Origin: a virus
Direction: 5' to 3' (one strand)
Length of the DNA: 36,436 nucleotides
Virus record (IMG/VR): IMGVR_UViG_3300027714_000051
Coordinates: 1-36,436 of that record
The notes under the pieces are model-generated. The model was not told where the DNA came from. It was given only the letters and a program-made list of their open reading frames with translations, and ran no database searches. Below, one piece after another: positions 15,122 to 23,765 of this stretch (within the stretch, counting starts at the first letter, position 1; each line of letters opens with the position of its first letter). The position numbers and the translations under genes are program-made.

Positions 15122-17028
15122 TATAACCCTTTTGCTTGCTTAATCCATTTCAAAGCTTCTTTATTCTTAACTGGTTTTTTGATAAACTTCATTACAGATG
15201 CTACAACTGAAGAAGGTAGCTGATCTCCAATATCTTTATCCGTATTTATATTAATAAAATTCGAACCAAATGCAGATTTGTAAGTTTTAAAATTGTCTTG
15301 GACTTTTTGCCACGTTCTTTGTACTACCTTATCTAATAACGATCTATCAGTTCTTTTTTTATTTCTTGCCAAAGCAGTTTCTAGGGTTGTATCTACAAAG
15401 ATCATATATGTATCATAACCCAACTCTTCTATTGACTTCTTTTTAGCAAGTAATACATTAGAAGATCCGCCAGTCCCATCAATTATTATGCCAAGTTTAC
15501 CATCTAGATAATTATCCATTTGTATTTGTGCAATCTTTCTAGCCTTACCCATAAGCTTGCCATCAAGGCTTCGTTCTTCATCAGTTAGATCATCGGAAGA
15601 TGCTGGCAGGTTATGTTTCTTTTTTAGAAATTCATAAGACTGATCCAGATTAACTATTTTTAGACCTGTCTTTGTCAATGATGATTTAACTTTCTTGGCA
15701 GGAGGTATACCGAATATTTTATCAATAACCGTAGATTTGCCAGATCCAGGACCTCCAGCTAAGAACACTGCTTTAAAGGTATATTTGTCCTGTACAGCCT
15801 CTTTAAGGGGGTTTTTAACGACTTTATTAGGTTCCTTCACATTCTCTCCATCTGGAGTAACTGGCTTTTTGGCAACTTCCATATCTTTGAATGATAGAAA
15901 TTTAACTCCGAATGCTTTGGCTATTTTACGGATCTGAGTCTTCCATAACTCATAAGCTATAGTGGCTTTATAATCTTGGGAATTGGTTGGAGTTGTCTTA
16001 CCAGGAACTCCTGCTGGGAAATATGTATTAGCTGGTATTACCCTATCCGAATGGAAAGCCTCGAAGTCACTTCCACCCATAGCATAATCAACTATTTTCC
16101 AACCTATCAGGTCAGACATCTTTTGAGAATAGTTTTTGTAAGCTCCGGAGGATTTGAAAAAGGTTCCTGGACCATCATCAACGTGATGAGTACTAGTTGC
16201 ATTTTCTAAAAAGAAATCTAAATCATTTTCAGTTATACCTTCTATAATACTTTTCAAAACTATACTTTCACCAAGATTTAATTTTGGATAATCAGAAGGT
16301 ACATATTGAATTACACTTTCACCAAGAGATTTTAACTTTAATTGGTCTTGAACCCATTTCTTACCTATACGATTTTTTATGGGAGTCTTTACAAATTTCA
16401 TAGCATTACTTATCTTATCCGAGTGCATTTTGCTGAAGTCACCCATTTCGGAATTATCCACAATCATGAAATTACGACCAAATAAGGATTGGAATTTCCC
16501 CATATTATTTTGGACATCGGACCATGATTTCTTTACTAGGTCTTCAGGCAATATTCTTTCTCTTTTGGAATTTCTTTTTAATGCAATTTCTAAGGAAGTA
16601 TTTACAAAAACCATTGCAGTATCATAGCCGAGGGCTTCTAATTTTTTTCTACGCTTTTCTATTTTACCATAGTCATGACCTGTACCATCTATGATTAAAC
16701 CAAGTCGACCCTTTTCATATATAGCTTGGAGCTTCTTTTTCATCTCCTTACCTTTTTGTCTTGGATTATCTTTGCTTGTGGTATAATAGTTGAAAACTTT
16801 TTTAGTCATCTGACCTAAAGATTTTGGATCAACACCTCTTTTCTTAAGGAAGTGTTCAAATGCAGGATCTGAGTTTACTACTTTAAGACCTACTGCTGAA
16901 GTTCCTTTCATTATATCGTCAATACCAAATATCTGGTTTGCACTATAAGATTTTCCAGAACCTGGCCCACCAGCTAGAAATACTGCTTTTAAAATTCCGG
17001 GATCGTATACGCCTTCTAATAAATCCAT
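15121..17028 (-). CDS. Tandem P-loop kinase protein (zeta-toxin/AAA_33-like)
   Basis: Two related P-loop kinase domains of the zeta-toxin or polynucleotide-kinase-like class lie in one 635-aa protein. Domain 1 (about residues 10-240) has GGPGSGKS (20-27), a NSDPAFEH strand, GLIIDGTGHD with a lid region, and FVNTSLEIALKRN. Domain 2 (about 410-635) repeats all of these: GGPGSGKS (about 424-431), IVNLDQSYEF, GIIIDGTGGS and FVDTTLETALARN. Between them lies a distinct module of about 160 residues containing ENATSTHHVDDGPGTFFKSS that I do not recognise. The two domains look like an internal duplication. Substrate may be nucleic acid, nucleotide or a cell-wall sugar. The start has AGGA upstream and a class I element before it. 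Confidence 0.82.
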   Translation of the reverse strand: MDLLEGVYDPGILKAVFLAGGPGSGKSYSANQIFGIDDIMKGTSAVGLKVVNSDPAFEHFLKKRGVDPKSLGQMTKKVFNYYTTSKDNPRQKGKEMKKKLQAIYEKGRLGLIIDGTGHDYGKIEKRRKKLEALGYDTAMVFVNTSLEIALKRNSKRERILPEDLVKKSWSDVQNNMGKFQSLFGRNFMIVDNSEMGDFSKMHSDKISNAMKFVKTPIKNRIGKKWVQDQLKLKSLGESVIQYVPSDYPKLNLGESIVLKSIIEGITENDLDFFLENATSTHHVDDGPGTFFKSSGAYKNYSQKMSDLIGWKIVDYAMGGSDFEAFHSDRVIPANTYFPAGVPGKTTPTNSQDYKATIAYELWKTQIRKIAKAFGVKFLSFKDMEVAKKPVTPDGENVKEPNKVVKNPLKEAVQDKYTFKAVFLAGGPGSGKSTVIDKIFGIPPAKKVKSSLTKTGLKIVNLDQSYEFLKKKHNLPASSDDLTDEERSLDGKLMGKARKIAQIQMDNYLDGKLGIIIDGTGGSSNVLLAKKKSIEELGYDTYMIFVDTTLETALARNKKRTDRSLLDKVVQRTWQKVQDNFKTYKSAFGSNFININTDKDIGDQLPSSVVASVMKFIKKPVKNKEALKWIKQAKGL

Positions 17029-17042
17029 TTATTTCCTTTTAA

Positions 17043-17052
17043 TATAAATATC
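17043..17052 (-). promoter_or_regulatory. Class I element GATATTTATA before the two-kinase gene
   Basis: Sense strand reads GGTTGATATTTATATTAAAAGG, overlapping an AAGGA ribosome site, and ends 14 bases before the ATG. It lies in the 27-base gap after the 506-aa fibre gene. Confidence 0.4.
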
Positions 17053-17055
17053 AAC

Positions 17056-18576
17056 CTATCCACAATGATATGTGCAAGCAATCAACTTTGATACAAATCC
17101 TAAGTCTGAATCTATACTCTCTGAAACGAATGAACATGGTTGAGTGGCTTTTGCTACTGTGTAATTATGCATTAGATCATCATCTTGTTTTTCGCCATGG
17201 CCTAATCTAGTTGAAGTGCAAATATAATCCCCTACTTCAATGTCTCCATTGGTATCTGTTATTAAAATTCGACCTTCTCCTAATGCATTGTAATTTATTG
17301 AAGGAGCATTATCATTTAATCCAGATATTCTTCCAACATTTTTAGAACTAGGAGTATATGCCTCATAATCTATTGGAGCAGGACTTAATGAATCAAAGAC
17401 TCCCATTACAGCCTTTTCTTTCTGAGTGGTCGATATTTCAACAACAGGCCATGCCATAGATAAACTATCATCTAGACCCACACCCCTACTTATTATTTCA
17501 CCAGTGGATTTTACAATCATACCAGGTTTCCAATCAATGAAAGATGAACCTGAAGGCCTTTGTGAGACGTGAGCCCCTGTAAATGTTGAATATTGAACTT
17601 CTGAATTAATCGAACCTACTACACCATCTTGGTTTTGGAAACGAATAAAAAAATGGTTAGCGGTGATAGATTGATCGTCGTCAAAGTCTAAGTCTAAAAT
17701 AGTATCATTATTACTTAAGACGCCATCACTATGTTGAAACTTTACAAGAGGAACACTTAAACCACTATTATCATACACATGTAACTTTGATCCAGGGGCG
17801 GTTGTCCCTATACCGACATAACCAGTTGGCCCATCTAAAGTCATGTTTGTTGTTCCTGTACCATTTGCTTTCACTGTTGTAAATCGAATTTCTCCACCAC
17901 GACCTGACTGTCTTATGTAAGAGGTGGCGGGCCGAGTAAATTCAATATCGTTACCAGAAAAATGGGTTGTCAAATCTCCACCAGATATAGATAATACATC
18001 AGCTGGTGAACTAGTTCCTATACCAACCTGACCACCCTTAGGTTGTAATAACAAGTCAAAAGCTCCACCAGTACCATCTGTTCTAGCTTGCTGGATTACT
18101 CCATCACCGCTGTCGAGGGTTGTAAATAAGGTTCCAAAATTGGTACCTCCAATCGAAGCTGCAGAAGGTGGATCTCCTAGCACAGGGATATCGATAGGAG
18201 CTGATCCATGGGCCACATGGAGTCTGGTAACTGGAGGATTAGCACCAATACCTACATTGCCGCTATCAGTCAGTATGCGGGTTCCATTTAGGTTTATTAG
18301 GTTGTCAGATAGACTTATAGAAGTAGAATTCGATTTAATACTAATGCCATCGACTGCGTGGTCTTTAATTTTTATAGATCTATTGGTGTCGTTGGTGTGA
18401 TATAAACGACCGCCCAAGGCCCCATCAAATATAATATCCGCTCCGGCATTAGCAATCTGAGGTAGTATCTGGCACATATCATGTATACCACTGACTAGAG
18501 ATATACTATTACTGGCCGTCATGGAGTTCAATGAAGCATCACTACCACTTGTTACTAGTTGTTTCCATTCAGACAT
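17056..18576 (-). CDS. Tail fibre/appendage with C-terminal self-processing-type domain
   Basis: A 506-aa fibre. The N-terminus MSEWKQLVTSGSDASL closely matches the start of the 794-aa fibre (MAEWKKVIVSGSSAVL) and is probably a shared attachment module. The middle carries copies of a phage-fibre repeat of the type NVGIGANPPVTRLHV, VGIGTSSPADVL and VGIGTTAPGSKLHV. The last ~120 residues contain INYNALGEGRILITDTNGDI followed by EVGDYICTSTRLGHGEKQDD and HNYTVAKATQPC, ending in ACTYHCG. That pattern is similar to the Peptidase_G2 intramolecular chaperone domain (PF11962), which cleaves itself off after folding the fibre. Four Cys lie near the C-terminus. It could be a receptor-binding fibre or short tail fibre. 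Confidence 0.78.
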   Translation of the reverse strand: MSEWKQLVTSGSDASLNSMTASNSISLVSGIHDMCQILPQIANAGADIIFDGALGGRLYHTNDTNRSIKIKDHAVDGISIKSNSTSISLSDNLINLNGTRILTDSGNVGIGANPPVTRLHVAHGSAPIDIPVLGDPPSAASIGGTNFGTLFTTLDSGDGVIQQARTDGTGGAFDLLLQPKGGQVGIGTSSPADVLSISGGDLTTHFSGNDIEFTRPATSYIRQSGRGGEIRFTTVKANGTGTTNMTLDGPTGYVGIGTTAPGSKLHVYDNSGLSVPLVKFQHSDGVLSNNDTILDLDFDDDQSITANHFFIRFQNQDGVVGSINSEVQYSTFTGAHVSQRPSGSSFIDWKPGMIVKSTGEIISRGVGLDDSLSMAWPVVEISTTQKEKAVMGVFDSLSPAPIDYEAYTPSSKNVGRISGLNDNAPSINYNALGEGRILITDTNGDIEVGDYICTSTRLGHGEKQDDDLMHNYTVAKATQPCSFVSESIDSDLGFVSKLIACTYHCG

Positions 18577-18579
18577 TTA

Positions 18580-18744
18580 CTATTTTCCAGATGTTTTTGT
18601 GGGTGGGTTAGCTTTTTTGGACTCTTTTTCATGTGCAGTCACAATCTTACTTAACAAAGATGCTACTTGGGTAGCATCACTACCCTTTATTACTAATTCG
18701 GATAATGCTTTATGAAGCAATATCAACTCTTCTATTTGGAACAT
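18580..18744 (-). CDS. Small hypothetical protein (54 aa)
   Basis: A 54-aa protein beginning MFQIEELILLHKALSELVIK, with an amphipathic helix of repeated leucines and a basic, proline-rich tail ending in KTSGK. It has AAAGG eight bases upstream of its ATG, and its stop lies three bases before the 506-aa fibre start. A class II element lies just upstream. No known domain. A fibre chaperone or regulator is a possibility from position alone. Confidence 0.6.
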   Translation of the reverse strand: MFQIEELILLHKALSELVIKGSDATQVASLLSKIVTAHEKESKKANPPTKTSGK

Positions 18745-18762
18745 AACGATTACCTTTACTTT

Positions 18763-18786
18763 TTAATTATCTATACAATATAAGAA
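18763..18786 (-). promoter_or_regulatory. Class II bipartite element before the 54-aa gene and 506-aa fibre
   Basis: Sense strand reads TTCTTATATT (18777-18786), then TATAGATAATTAA (18763-18775) after one base. The stretch lies in a gap of about 60 bases between two small genes and has the same layout as the element before bS21. Confidence 0.45.
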
Positions 18787-18806
18787 AAATATACCACATA
18801 AAAAAA

Positions 18807-18986
18807 TTATTCAGTAAGCATTTTCTGTAATTTTACTGCTGAACCGTAGATCAGCTGTACATCCTTACCATCGAATTTAGAATCTGCTATTAACTTTAAT
18901 AGAAATTCTAATTCTTCAGGGGATAATATTATATTTTCTTTTTTAGTAGTATTTTTACCTATTAAGCCCATAATTTTAAAACCCAT
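18807..18986 (-). CDS. Small hypothetical protein (59 aa)
   Basis: A 59-residue protein with a helix of the type ILSPEELEFLLKLIADSKF and then DGKDVQLIYGSAVKLQKMLT, resembling the SPEEL...LL..I....F.G.....Y....KL.. layout of small phage proteins that accompany fibre genes. No Shine-Dalgarno is obvious for the first ATG, and an internal ATG at codon 6 is an alternative start. It begins three bases after the stop of the 794-aa fibre, so it is probably translated with it. Confidence 0.5.
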   Translation of the reverse strand: MGFKIMGLIGKNTTKKENIILSPEELEFLLKLIADSKFDGKDVQLIYGSAVKLQKMLTE

Positions 18987-18989
18987 TTA

Positions 18990-21374
18990 TTATATGTAAA
19001 TATATATTTCACCAGAATCTATTCTAATGTTACCTTTGTGGTCTGCTAAAGCGGTTACAGCTGCAGCTTCATTTCCTTCAATAACACCACCGACCCAGTA
19101 TCCTGCTGTTGCTGTATTGTCAGTTAGAGCTACACCATGAGCAACTCCTAAACGTCCATCATTACCATTATAAGATCCATCCCAGAATAAAGAGTCTCCT
19201 TCAACTCCAAGACCTGCACCAAATATAAGACCAGCATCGGTATCGGTTCCTGAAGCTCCAGATCCTAAAGCTAAGAATGCGTCTTCTATAGTTACATTGG
19301 TAGTATTAACAGTTGTTGTTATTCCAGTAACCGTTAAGTTTGGTACAGTAAGAGTTCCTGTATGTAATTGAGCACCATTATCATCTATTTCAAACCTTAG
19401 GGTATTATTGGTTTTAAATTGAATTTCTGAATCAGTTCCAAAATCAATATAATCTGTAGTTGTTGAACGTCCAAGCTTTAAATCTGACTTAGTAATGGTT
19501 TTAACAGTTGTTAGAACGTCGTCAAGACTTAGTGCGCTACCATTACCAGCTGCAACAGATAAGCCATTTCCTGCATTTACAGACATTGTTACATCACCTG
19601 AAAGACCACCGCCTGACATACCTTGTCCAGCTGTTACTGAACTAATGTCTCCAGTACCTGTACCATACCCTTGATCGGTAACAAAATCATGTACTGCATC
19701 ACCAGTTACTAAAGCTGTTGAACCATTGGTAACAGAAGATGCTGTCGTAACATTAACAAGAGCAGTTAATCCTAAATCACCAGCAACTTGTGCAAATGTT
19801 TTTGATTCTAAACCAGTGGATGTGAATTTAGCATACTGTCCAGAAGTTCCAGTAGATCCCATTTTAACAATATTACCACTTGCAATACCAATTGCTGTTG
19901 ATGTAATTGAACCGGTTCCAGCACCTATTAGAACTTGACCAGAACTTAATGTAGAAACTCCTGTACCACCATCTGCTACCGGTACATCATTACCACCTGC
20001 ACGATAGATAATGTTGCTCTCAATTTGTAAATCTCCAGAAGATGGACTACTAAGAGTATTATTTGAGGCGTGTCCAAAATTAACTGCTGTAAATTGTGGA
20101 GAATCACCTGTACCTACACCGATACTAGTTCTTAATGTATCACCAGATTCTGCAACAGGATCTGCTGAACCATCCCCAACGATCATTTGACCATCAGTTA
20201 ATACAGCCATTGCGGTTATTGCTCCGCCGCCACTACCTAATAATATACCACCATCGGTTAATGTAGAAACTCCTGTACCACCATATCCAACAGCTAGACT
20301 ATTATTGGTTAAAATTAGGGATCCTGAAATTGTTACATCCCCATCATTGAATGAAGATGCACCATTAAATACTTGAGTGTTATTACCACCGACTGCACCG
20401 AATACATTTGAACCAGTACTTGTTAGAGCAGCAGTTTCTGTAAAACTAACTCCATTGAATATTAATGAACCAGTCATTGTAGCATTACCAGTTACATTAA
20501 GTGTTGAAGTGTTTATTGTAGAACCAGAAATAGTCCCTGTAGAGGTTATGTTTCCTGTTGTACTGATTGCAATATCATTAGCAAGATGGGCTGTATCTAT
20601 TGAGCCATCTACATATTGGGCTGAATCAATAGAATTAGCTGACATATGAGCTAAGTCAATTGCACCATCAGCAATTTGTGCAGAGTCAATAGCATCATCT
20701 GCCATCAACGCATTTGTAATTTGGTCGTTAGCTATATGGGCTGTATCAATCGACCCAGCAGCATAATGTTCGCTGTCGATAGCATCATCAGCTATATGTT
20801 CATTATCAATACTTCCAGCAGCATAGTGCTCACTATTAATTACATTGTCACCAATCTTAGCTGCTGTTACTGAATCTGCTCCTAGTGCTGTAGTATCTAC
20901 AGAACCCGCAGCATAATGTTCAGTATCAATAGAATCCGCTGCATAGTGTTCAGAATCTATAGCATTGTCTGCTATTTTAGATCCATCAACTGAGTCTGCT
21001 GATAAATGTGCTAGATCAATTGAACCATCTACATATTGGTCTGAATCAACTGAGTTAACTGACATATGTTCTAAGTCAATTGCACCAGCAGCAATTTGAC
21101 CAGAGTCAATACCATCAGTCTTAACACTTATTGTCCTTGCAACAGAGCCGTCAAAGGTCGTTCCTGAATCTAGGCTAAGTGTGGAGTCGTCGACAGTTAA
21201 TGACTGTGATGTTGTACCAGCACCAGCTATACTAGACTGAATTGTCGAAGTTACAACCCCGGCGGAGTCTATTATTAATACTTCAGCAGTTGAAGCTGCC
21301 GCTTGTTCTGGTATAGTTAACCCGCTTAAGACGGCTGAGCTGCCTGATACTATTACTTTTTTCCATTCTGCCAT
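18990..21374 (-). CDS. Tail fibre with 18 decapeptide repeats
   Basis: A 794-aa fibre. It starts MAEWKKVIVSGSSAVL, an attachment module shared with the 506-aa fibre. Residues 88-267 form about 18 tandem ten-residue units of the type SIDSEHYAAG, a pattern common in the shafts of phage tail fibres. The following part has a repeated GGTGVSTL unit, as in VADGGTGVSTLSSGQVLIGA, which occurs twice or more and alternates with GAxG blocks. Near residues 290-340 a MTGSLIFNGVSFTETAA stretch resembles the first residues of the truncated fibre at the window edge. The C-terminus ends NTATAGYWVGGVIEGN and then IRIDSGEIYIYI, a beta-rich tip. Likely forms trimers; receptor unknown. Confidence 0.85.
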   Translation of the reverse strand: MAEWKKVIVSGSSAVLSGLTIPEQAAASTAEVLIIDSAGVVTSTIQSSIAGAGTTSQSLTVDDSTLSLDSGTTFDGSVARTISVKTDGIDSGQIAAGAIDLEHMSVNSVDSDQYVDGSIDLAHLSADSVDGSKIADNAIDSEHYAADSIDTEHYAAGSVDTTALGADSVTAAKIGDNVINSEHYAAGSIDNEHIADDAIDSEHYAAGSIDTAHIANDQITNALMADDAIDSAQIADGAIDLAHMSANSIDSAQYVDGSIDTAHLANDIAISTTGNITSTGTISGSTINTSTLNVTGNATMTGSLIFNGVSFTETAALTSTGSNVFGAVGGNNTQVFNGASSFNDGDVTISGSLILTNNSLAVGYGGTGVSTLTDGGILLGSGGGAITAMAVLTDGQMIVGDGSADPVAESGDTLRTSIGVGTGDSPQFTAVNFGHASNNTLSSPSSGDLQIESNIIYRAGGNDVPVADGGTGVSTLSSGQVLIGAGTGSITSTAIGIASGNIVKMGSTGTSGQYAKFTSTGLESKTFAQVAGDLGLTALVNVTTASSVTNGSTALVTGDAVHDFVTDQGYGTGTGDISSVTAGQGMSGGGLSGDVTMSVNAGNGLSVAAGNGSALSLDDVLTTVKTITKSDLKLGRSTTTDYIDFGTDSEIQFKTNNTLRFEIDDNGAQLHTGTLTVPNLTVTGITTTVNTTNVTIEDAFLALGSGASGTDTDAGLIFGAGLGVEGDSLFWDGSYNGNDGRLGVAHGVALTDNTATAGYWVGGVIEGNEAAAVTALADHKGNIRIDSGEIYIYI
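20574..21113 (-). repeat. Tandem 30-bp coding repeat (18 decapeptides) in fibre gene
   Basis: Eighteen consecutive ten-codon units, mostly of the type (A/S)IDxxHYAAG or (A/S)IDxAxIAxx. Units 2-4 and units 16-18 are nearly identical, which suggests a block duplication. Base sequences have drifted, so the repeat is clear at protein level and only partly in DNA. Confidence 0.85.
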
Positions 21375-21387
21375 GTTTAATTATCCT

Positions 21388-22692
21388 TTATAGTGATCGT
21401 CCATCAAATCTTATTAGTTGACTCCATTCAGAGCCGGTTGTTGTTTTATACGCTTCTACGGGTAAGCCTCCACTAGTATTGATATATACTCCTGGAGTTG
21501 CATTAACTGTTAATTGAGCATTTGCGAATATATGTGATCCTTGATTGGAGCCACTACCTAATCCTAATGTCTCAGAACCTGATCTTACATAATATACTAC
21601 TGCATTTACATATGAACCTACAGCATTTCTATCACTTACTGCATATCTTCTGAAATTGCTAGAAGCAACAGTAGCAAAATTACCACCGAAGCTAGAGAAT
21701 ATAGCTATCGTAGAAGGCATTTCATCTGGAGCTTCATTTGGATTATCACCATATATCTGAGTTTTTATTATCTGTTCGACTACCGGAACACCTAAAGCGC
21801 TACCAGCATGGTCATAACAAATTACCTTGTTCTCTGAGAATCCACTGCCTATTGCTTTGCCAGTAGGAGCATCATTAAATATATCAGAACCAGTATAGTT
21901 CCATTCAGTACTATTATTCAATTCTGTAGTTGTATAAGCAGTATTAACCGACCCATCTGATGCTGTATAACCAGGAGTTTCATATGATACATGTCTGAAG
22001 CTACATGAAAAGCTAGGTGTAGCAAGAAATGATCCTGTTTGTAAATTAACAATATTATATGATGCTGTAGTTACTGGTAAAGACCATTCTACATCTGAGT
22101 GCATATAAGAACCAGAATAGGTTGCATCCACCCACATATTTCTATCTGAGCTGAAAGCCTGTTTCAGACCAATATCATTAGTAGATCCATTAGTAAATGA
22201 AATACTTGCTGAAGGTGTATAATCTCCAGTCCAAACTGATGATGATAATATTACAGCATTTGTAGACCAACCTATACTAGCAGTCCAAGATCCTGATGCT
22301 GCAAACTCATCCATTTGAACCACATAGTCTGGCCAAGTCACATTGGTAAATGATTCACTCATTTGAGCAAAAGCATCACTACTAAATGATTGAGAACCAA
22401 CCATGTCCATCATATCATCCATAAAAGATTGAGAAGGATAAGCAGCATAACTAGTACTATTCTCTGAATCATATATAAAAAAGCCCTGACTTAATGTTGA
22501 TGCCCCAATAGTTGCTGAGTCCTGGGCAATCCGATCTCTTTTAAACCAGCCTTTATTTGACTTATAGGAATGCTTTCCTTGCTGCACAGATTTTGGGAGT
22601 TTTTTTAAGGGTTTAAAACTTAGATTAGAGTCACCAGCAACTGATGCCGATAATTCCTGCCATGTTTTTACTATAAATTTATCTTGAAACAT
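21388..22692 (-). CDS. Structural/appendage protein of unknown function (434 aa)
   Basis: Not recognised. A basic N-terminus (FKPLKKLPKSVQQGKHSYKS) is followed by a long Ser/Thr/Gly-rich beta-type body with ASGSW and TASYNIVNLQTGSF stretches, and ends LIRFDGRSL. Composition matches neighbouring fibre proteins. A class I element lies about 27 bases before the start, and a GGCAAG stretch is a weak ribosome site. The gene is followed 13 bases later by the 794-aa fibre, hinting at co-expression. Could be a baseplate-fibre linker, but this is inference. Confidence 0.72.
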   Translation of the reverse strand: MFQDKFIVKTWQELSASVAGDSNLSFKPLKKLPKSVQQGKHSYKSNKGWFKRDRIAQDSATIGASTLSQGFFIYDSENSTSYAAYPSQSFMDDMMDMVGSQSFSSDAFAQMSESFTNVTWPDYVVQMDEFAASGSWTASIGWSTNAVILSSSVWTGDYTPSASISFTNGSTNDIGLKQAFSSDRNMWVDATYSGSYMHSDVEWSLPVTTASYNIVNLQTGSFLATPSFSCSFRHVSYETPGYTASDGSVNTAYTTTELNNSTEWNYTGSDIFNDAPTGKAIGSGFSENKVICYDHAGSALGVPVVEQIIKTQIYGDNPNEAPDEMPSTIAIFSSFGGNFATVASSNFRRYAVSDRNAVGSYVNAVVYYVRSGSETLGLGSGSNQGSHIFANAQLTVNATPGVYINTSGGLPVEAYKTTTGSEWSQLIRFDGRSL

Positions 22693-22719
22693 ACTTCTTG
22701 CCTTTTGAATTAATTCCTA

Positions 22720-22729
22720 TATAAATATC
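22720..22729 (-). promoter_or_regulatory. Class I element GATATTTATA before the 434-aa gene
   Basis: Sense strand reads AATGATATTTATATAGG, ending 27 bases before the ATG. It lies in the 38-base gap between the 198-aa gene stop and the 434-aa gene. Confidence 0.4.
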
Positions 22730-22730
22730 A

Positions 22731-23327
22731 TTAACCAAGATAAAAATCTCCAGAAGAACTATAGAACATCCCTCCACTTACATGGTCGGGGGTTTCGGAA
22801 AATGCTCCTAATAGCGTTACACCCTGGAGATTAATTACAAATTTACTTTCAGCACTATCATTAAGTTTAACTAGAAACAAATCTTGAGAACCATCACCAG
22901 TTATTTCCATTTTAGAACTGGCCATGATCGGAGCAAATAGATCCTCACTCAGTTGAAGCTGGTATTCTGCATCAACTAATCCTAAACCATAATGGCCTGA
23001 TCCATCATGATTCAATGGGGAATTTACTGACCTAGCTAAAGCTAAGTTATCTGTAATTGTTACTTCGTTAGCAACATCAATGTTTACGTGAAGAGCATTA
23101 TAAGGTTCAGAACTTACCTGAACTGTTACGTTTGGATTCGAAGGTGTTGTTATGGTACTAGTCTGGGTGGTTGTAGTTATATCAGCCCCGGAATTTGAGA
23201 CTGTTTCTGTAGTCACATCAACTGATGTTCCTATTGCATTGTCACTAACATCTATAGAATACAAACCTATATCGGCAATAGAAACCGTTTGAGAATTTTG
23301 GTTTATTTCTACAGAATTTAAAGACAT
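22731..23327 (-). CDS. Small appendage/structural protein (198 aa)
   Basis: A Ser/Thr-rich protein with an N-terminus MSLNSVEINQNSQTVSIADI and TTTTQTSTITTPSNPNVTVQ linker. The second half carries YNALHVNIDVANEVTI, then LNHDGSGHYGLGLVDAEYQL. It closes with GGMFYSSSGDFYLG, a strand-rich end of the type found at fibre tips. No domain recognised. It starts four bases after the stop of the 129-aa gene and belongs to the fibre operon. Confidence 0.7.
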   Translation of the reverse strand: MSLNSVEINQNSQTVSIADIGLYSIDVSDNAIGTSVDVTTETVSNSGADITTTTQTSTITTPSNPNVTVQVSSEPYNALHVNIDVANEVTITDNLALARSVNSPLNHDGSGHYGLGLVDAEYQLQLSEDLFAPIMASSKMEITGDGSQDLFLVKLNDSAESKFVINLQGVTLLGAFSETPDHVSGGMFYSSSGDFYLG

Positions 23328-23330
23328 GGA

Positions 23331-23720
23331 TTATCCCTTAGTTACTTCAGGAGATAATACTATTGAACCTTGTAAAAGTCTTGAGACCGTTGTGTCTGAA
23401 TTTCTTGTTATTTCTAAATCATAAACTGCACTGGTGAAAGTATAAGCTGTTGTGGTAGTTGCAGATATATTTAACTCTATAGTACCCTTGGTTGCAGAAC
23501 CAGATGATGCAATGATTGATAATCCTTCACTACCAGTTACTGAAGCAGCTGACCCTGTAAAGCTGGATACAGCAGCTGAAGAAGTATATGTTTCTCGGAT
23601 TTCCATGCTTGCAGAATATCCACTAAGATCTACAGGAGATCCATCGGAATCCTTATAAGTAAATTGTTTAACTACTGTTGTACCTTGTTCTATTGTAAAG
23701 TTATATATACCTGCTGACAT
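23331..23720 (-). CDS. Small Ig-like fibre-associated protein (129 aa)
   Basis: A compact beta-sandwich-type protein: GIYNFTIEQGTTVVKQFTY and DGSPVDLSGYSASMEIRE at the N-terminus, then AVYDLEITRNSDTTVSRLLQ and GSIVLSPEVT at the C-terminus. The layout QGTT...FTY.DSDG.PVDLSGYSA.M.IRE...YDLEI....V.RLL.G.I.LSPEVT is widespread in phage structural proteins next to fibres. It has GAAGGA upstream of its ATG and a class I element about 25 bases before it. A role as a fibre joint or decoration is inferred. Confidence 0.75.
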   Translation of the reverse strand: MSAGIYNFTIEQGTTVVKQFTYKDSDGSPVDLSGYSASMEIRETYTSSAAVSSFTGSAASVTGSEGLSIIASSGSATKGTIELNISATTTTAYTFTSAVYDLEITRNSDTTVSRLLQGSIVLSPEVTKG

Positions 23721-23745
23721 GGATCTTCCTTCGTAAATTCTTTAT

Positions 23746-23755
23746 TATAAATATC
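23746..23755 (-). promoter_or_regulatory. Class I element GATATTTATA before the 129-aa gene
   Basis: Sense strand reads AATTGATATTTATAATAAAG, 25 bases before the ATG, in the 45-base gap after the 226-aa gene. TATAAT at its 3' end resembles a -10 box. Confidence 0.4.
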
Positions 23756-23765
23756 AATTTGCAAA

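Noticed and set aside
8780-15255. Further sense TATAAATA octamers near 8785 and 15246
   Set aside because: They are inside coding sequence where the codons explain them, and such AT-only octamers are expected by chance in AT-rich DNA.
20574-21113. Possible CRISPR array because of regular 30-bp spacing
   Set aside because: There are no constant repeats alternating with unique spacers. The period matches a ten-residue protein repeat in an intact reading frame.
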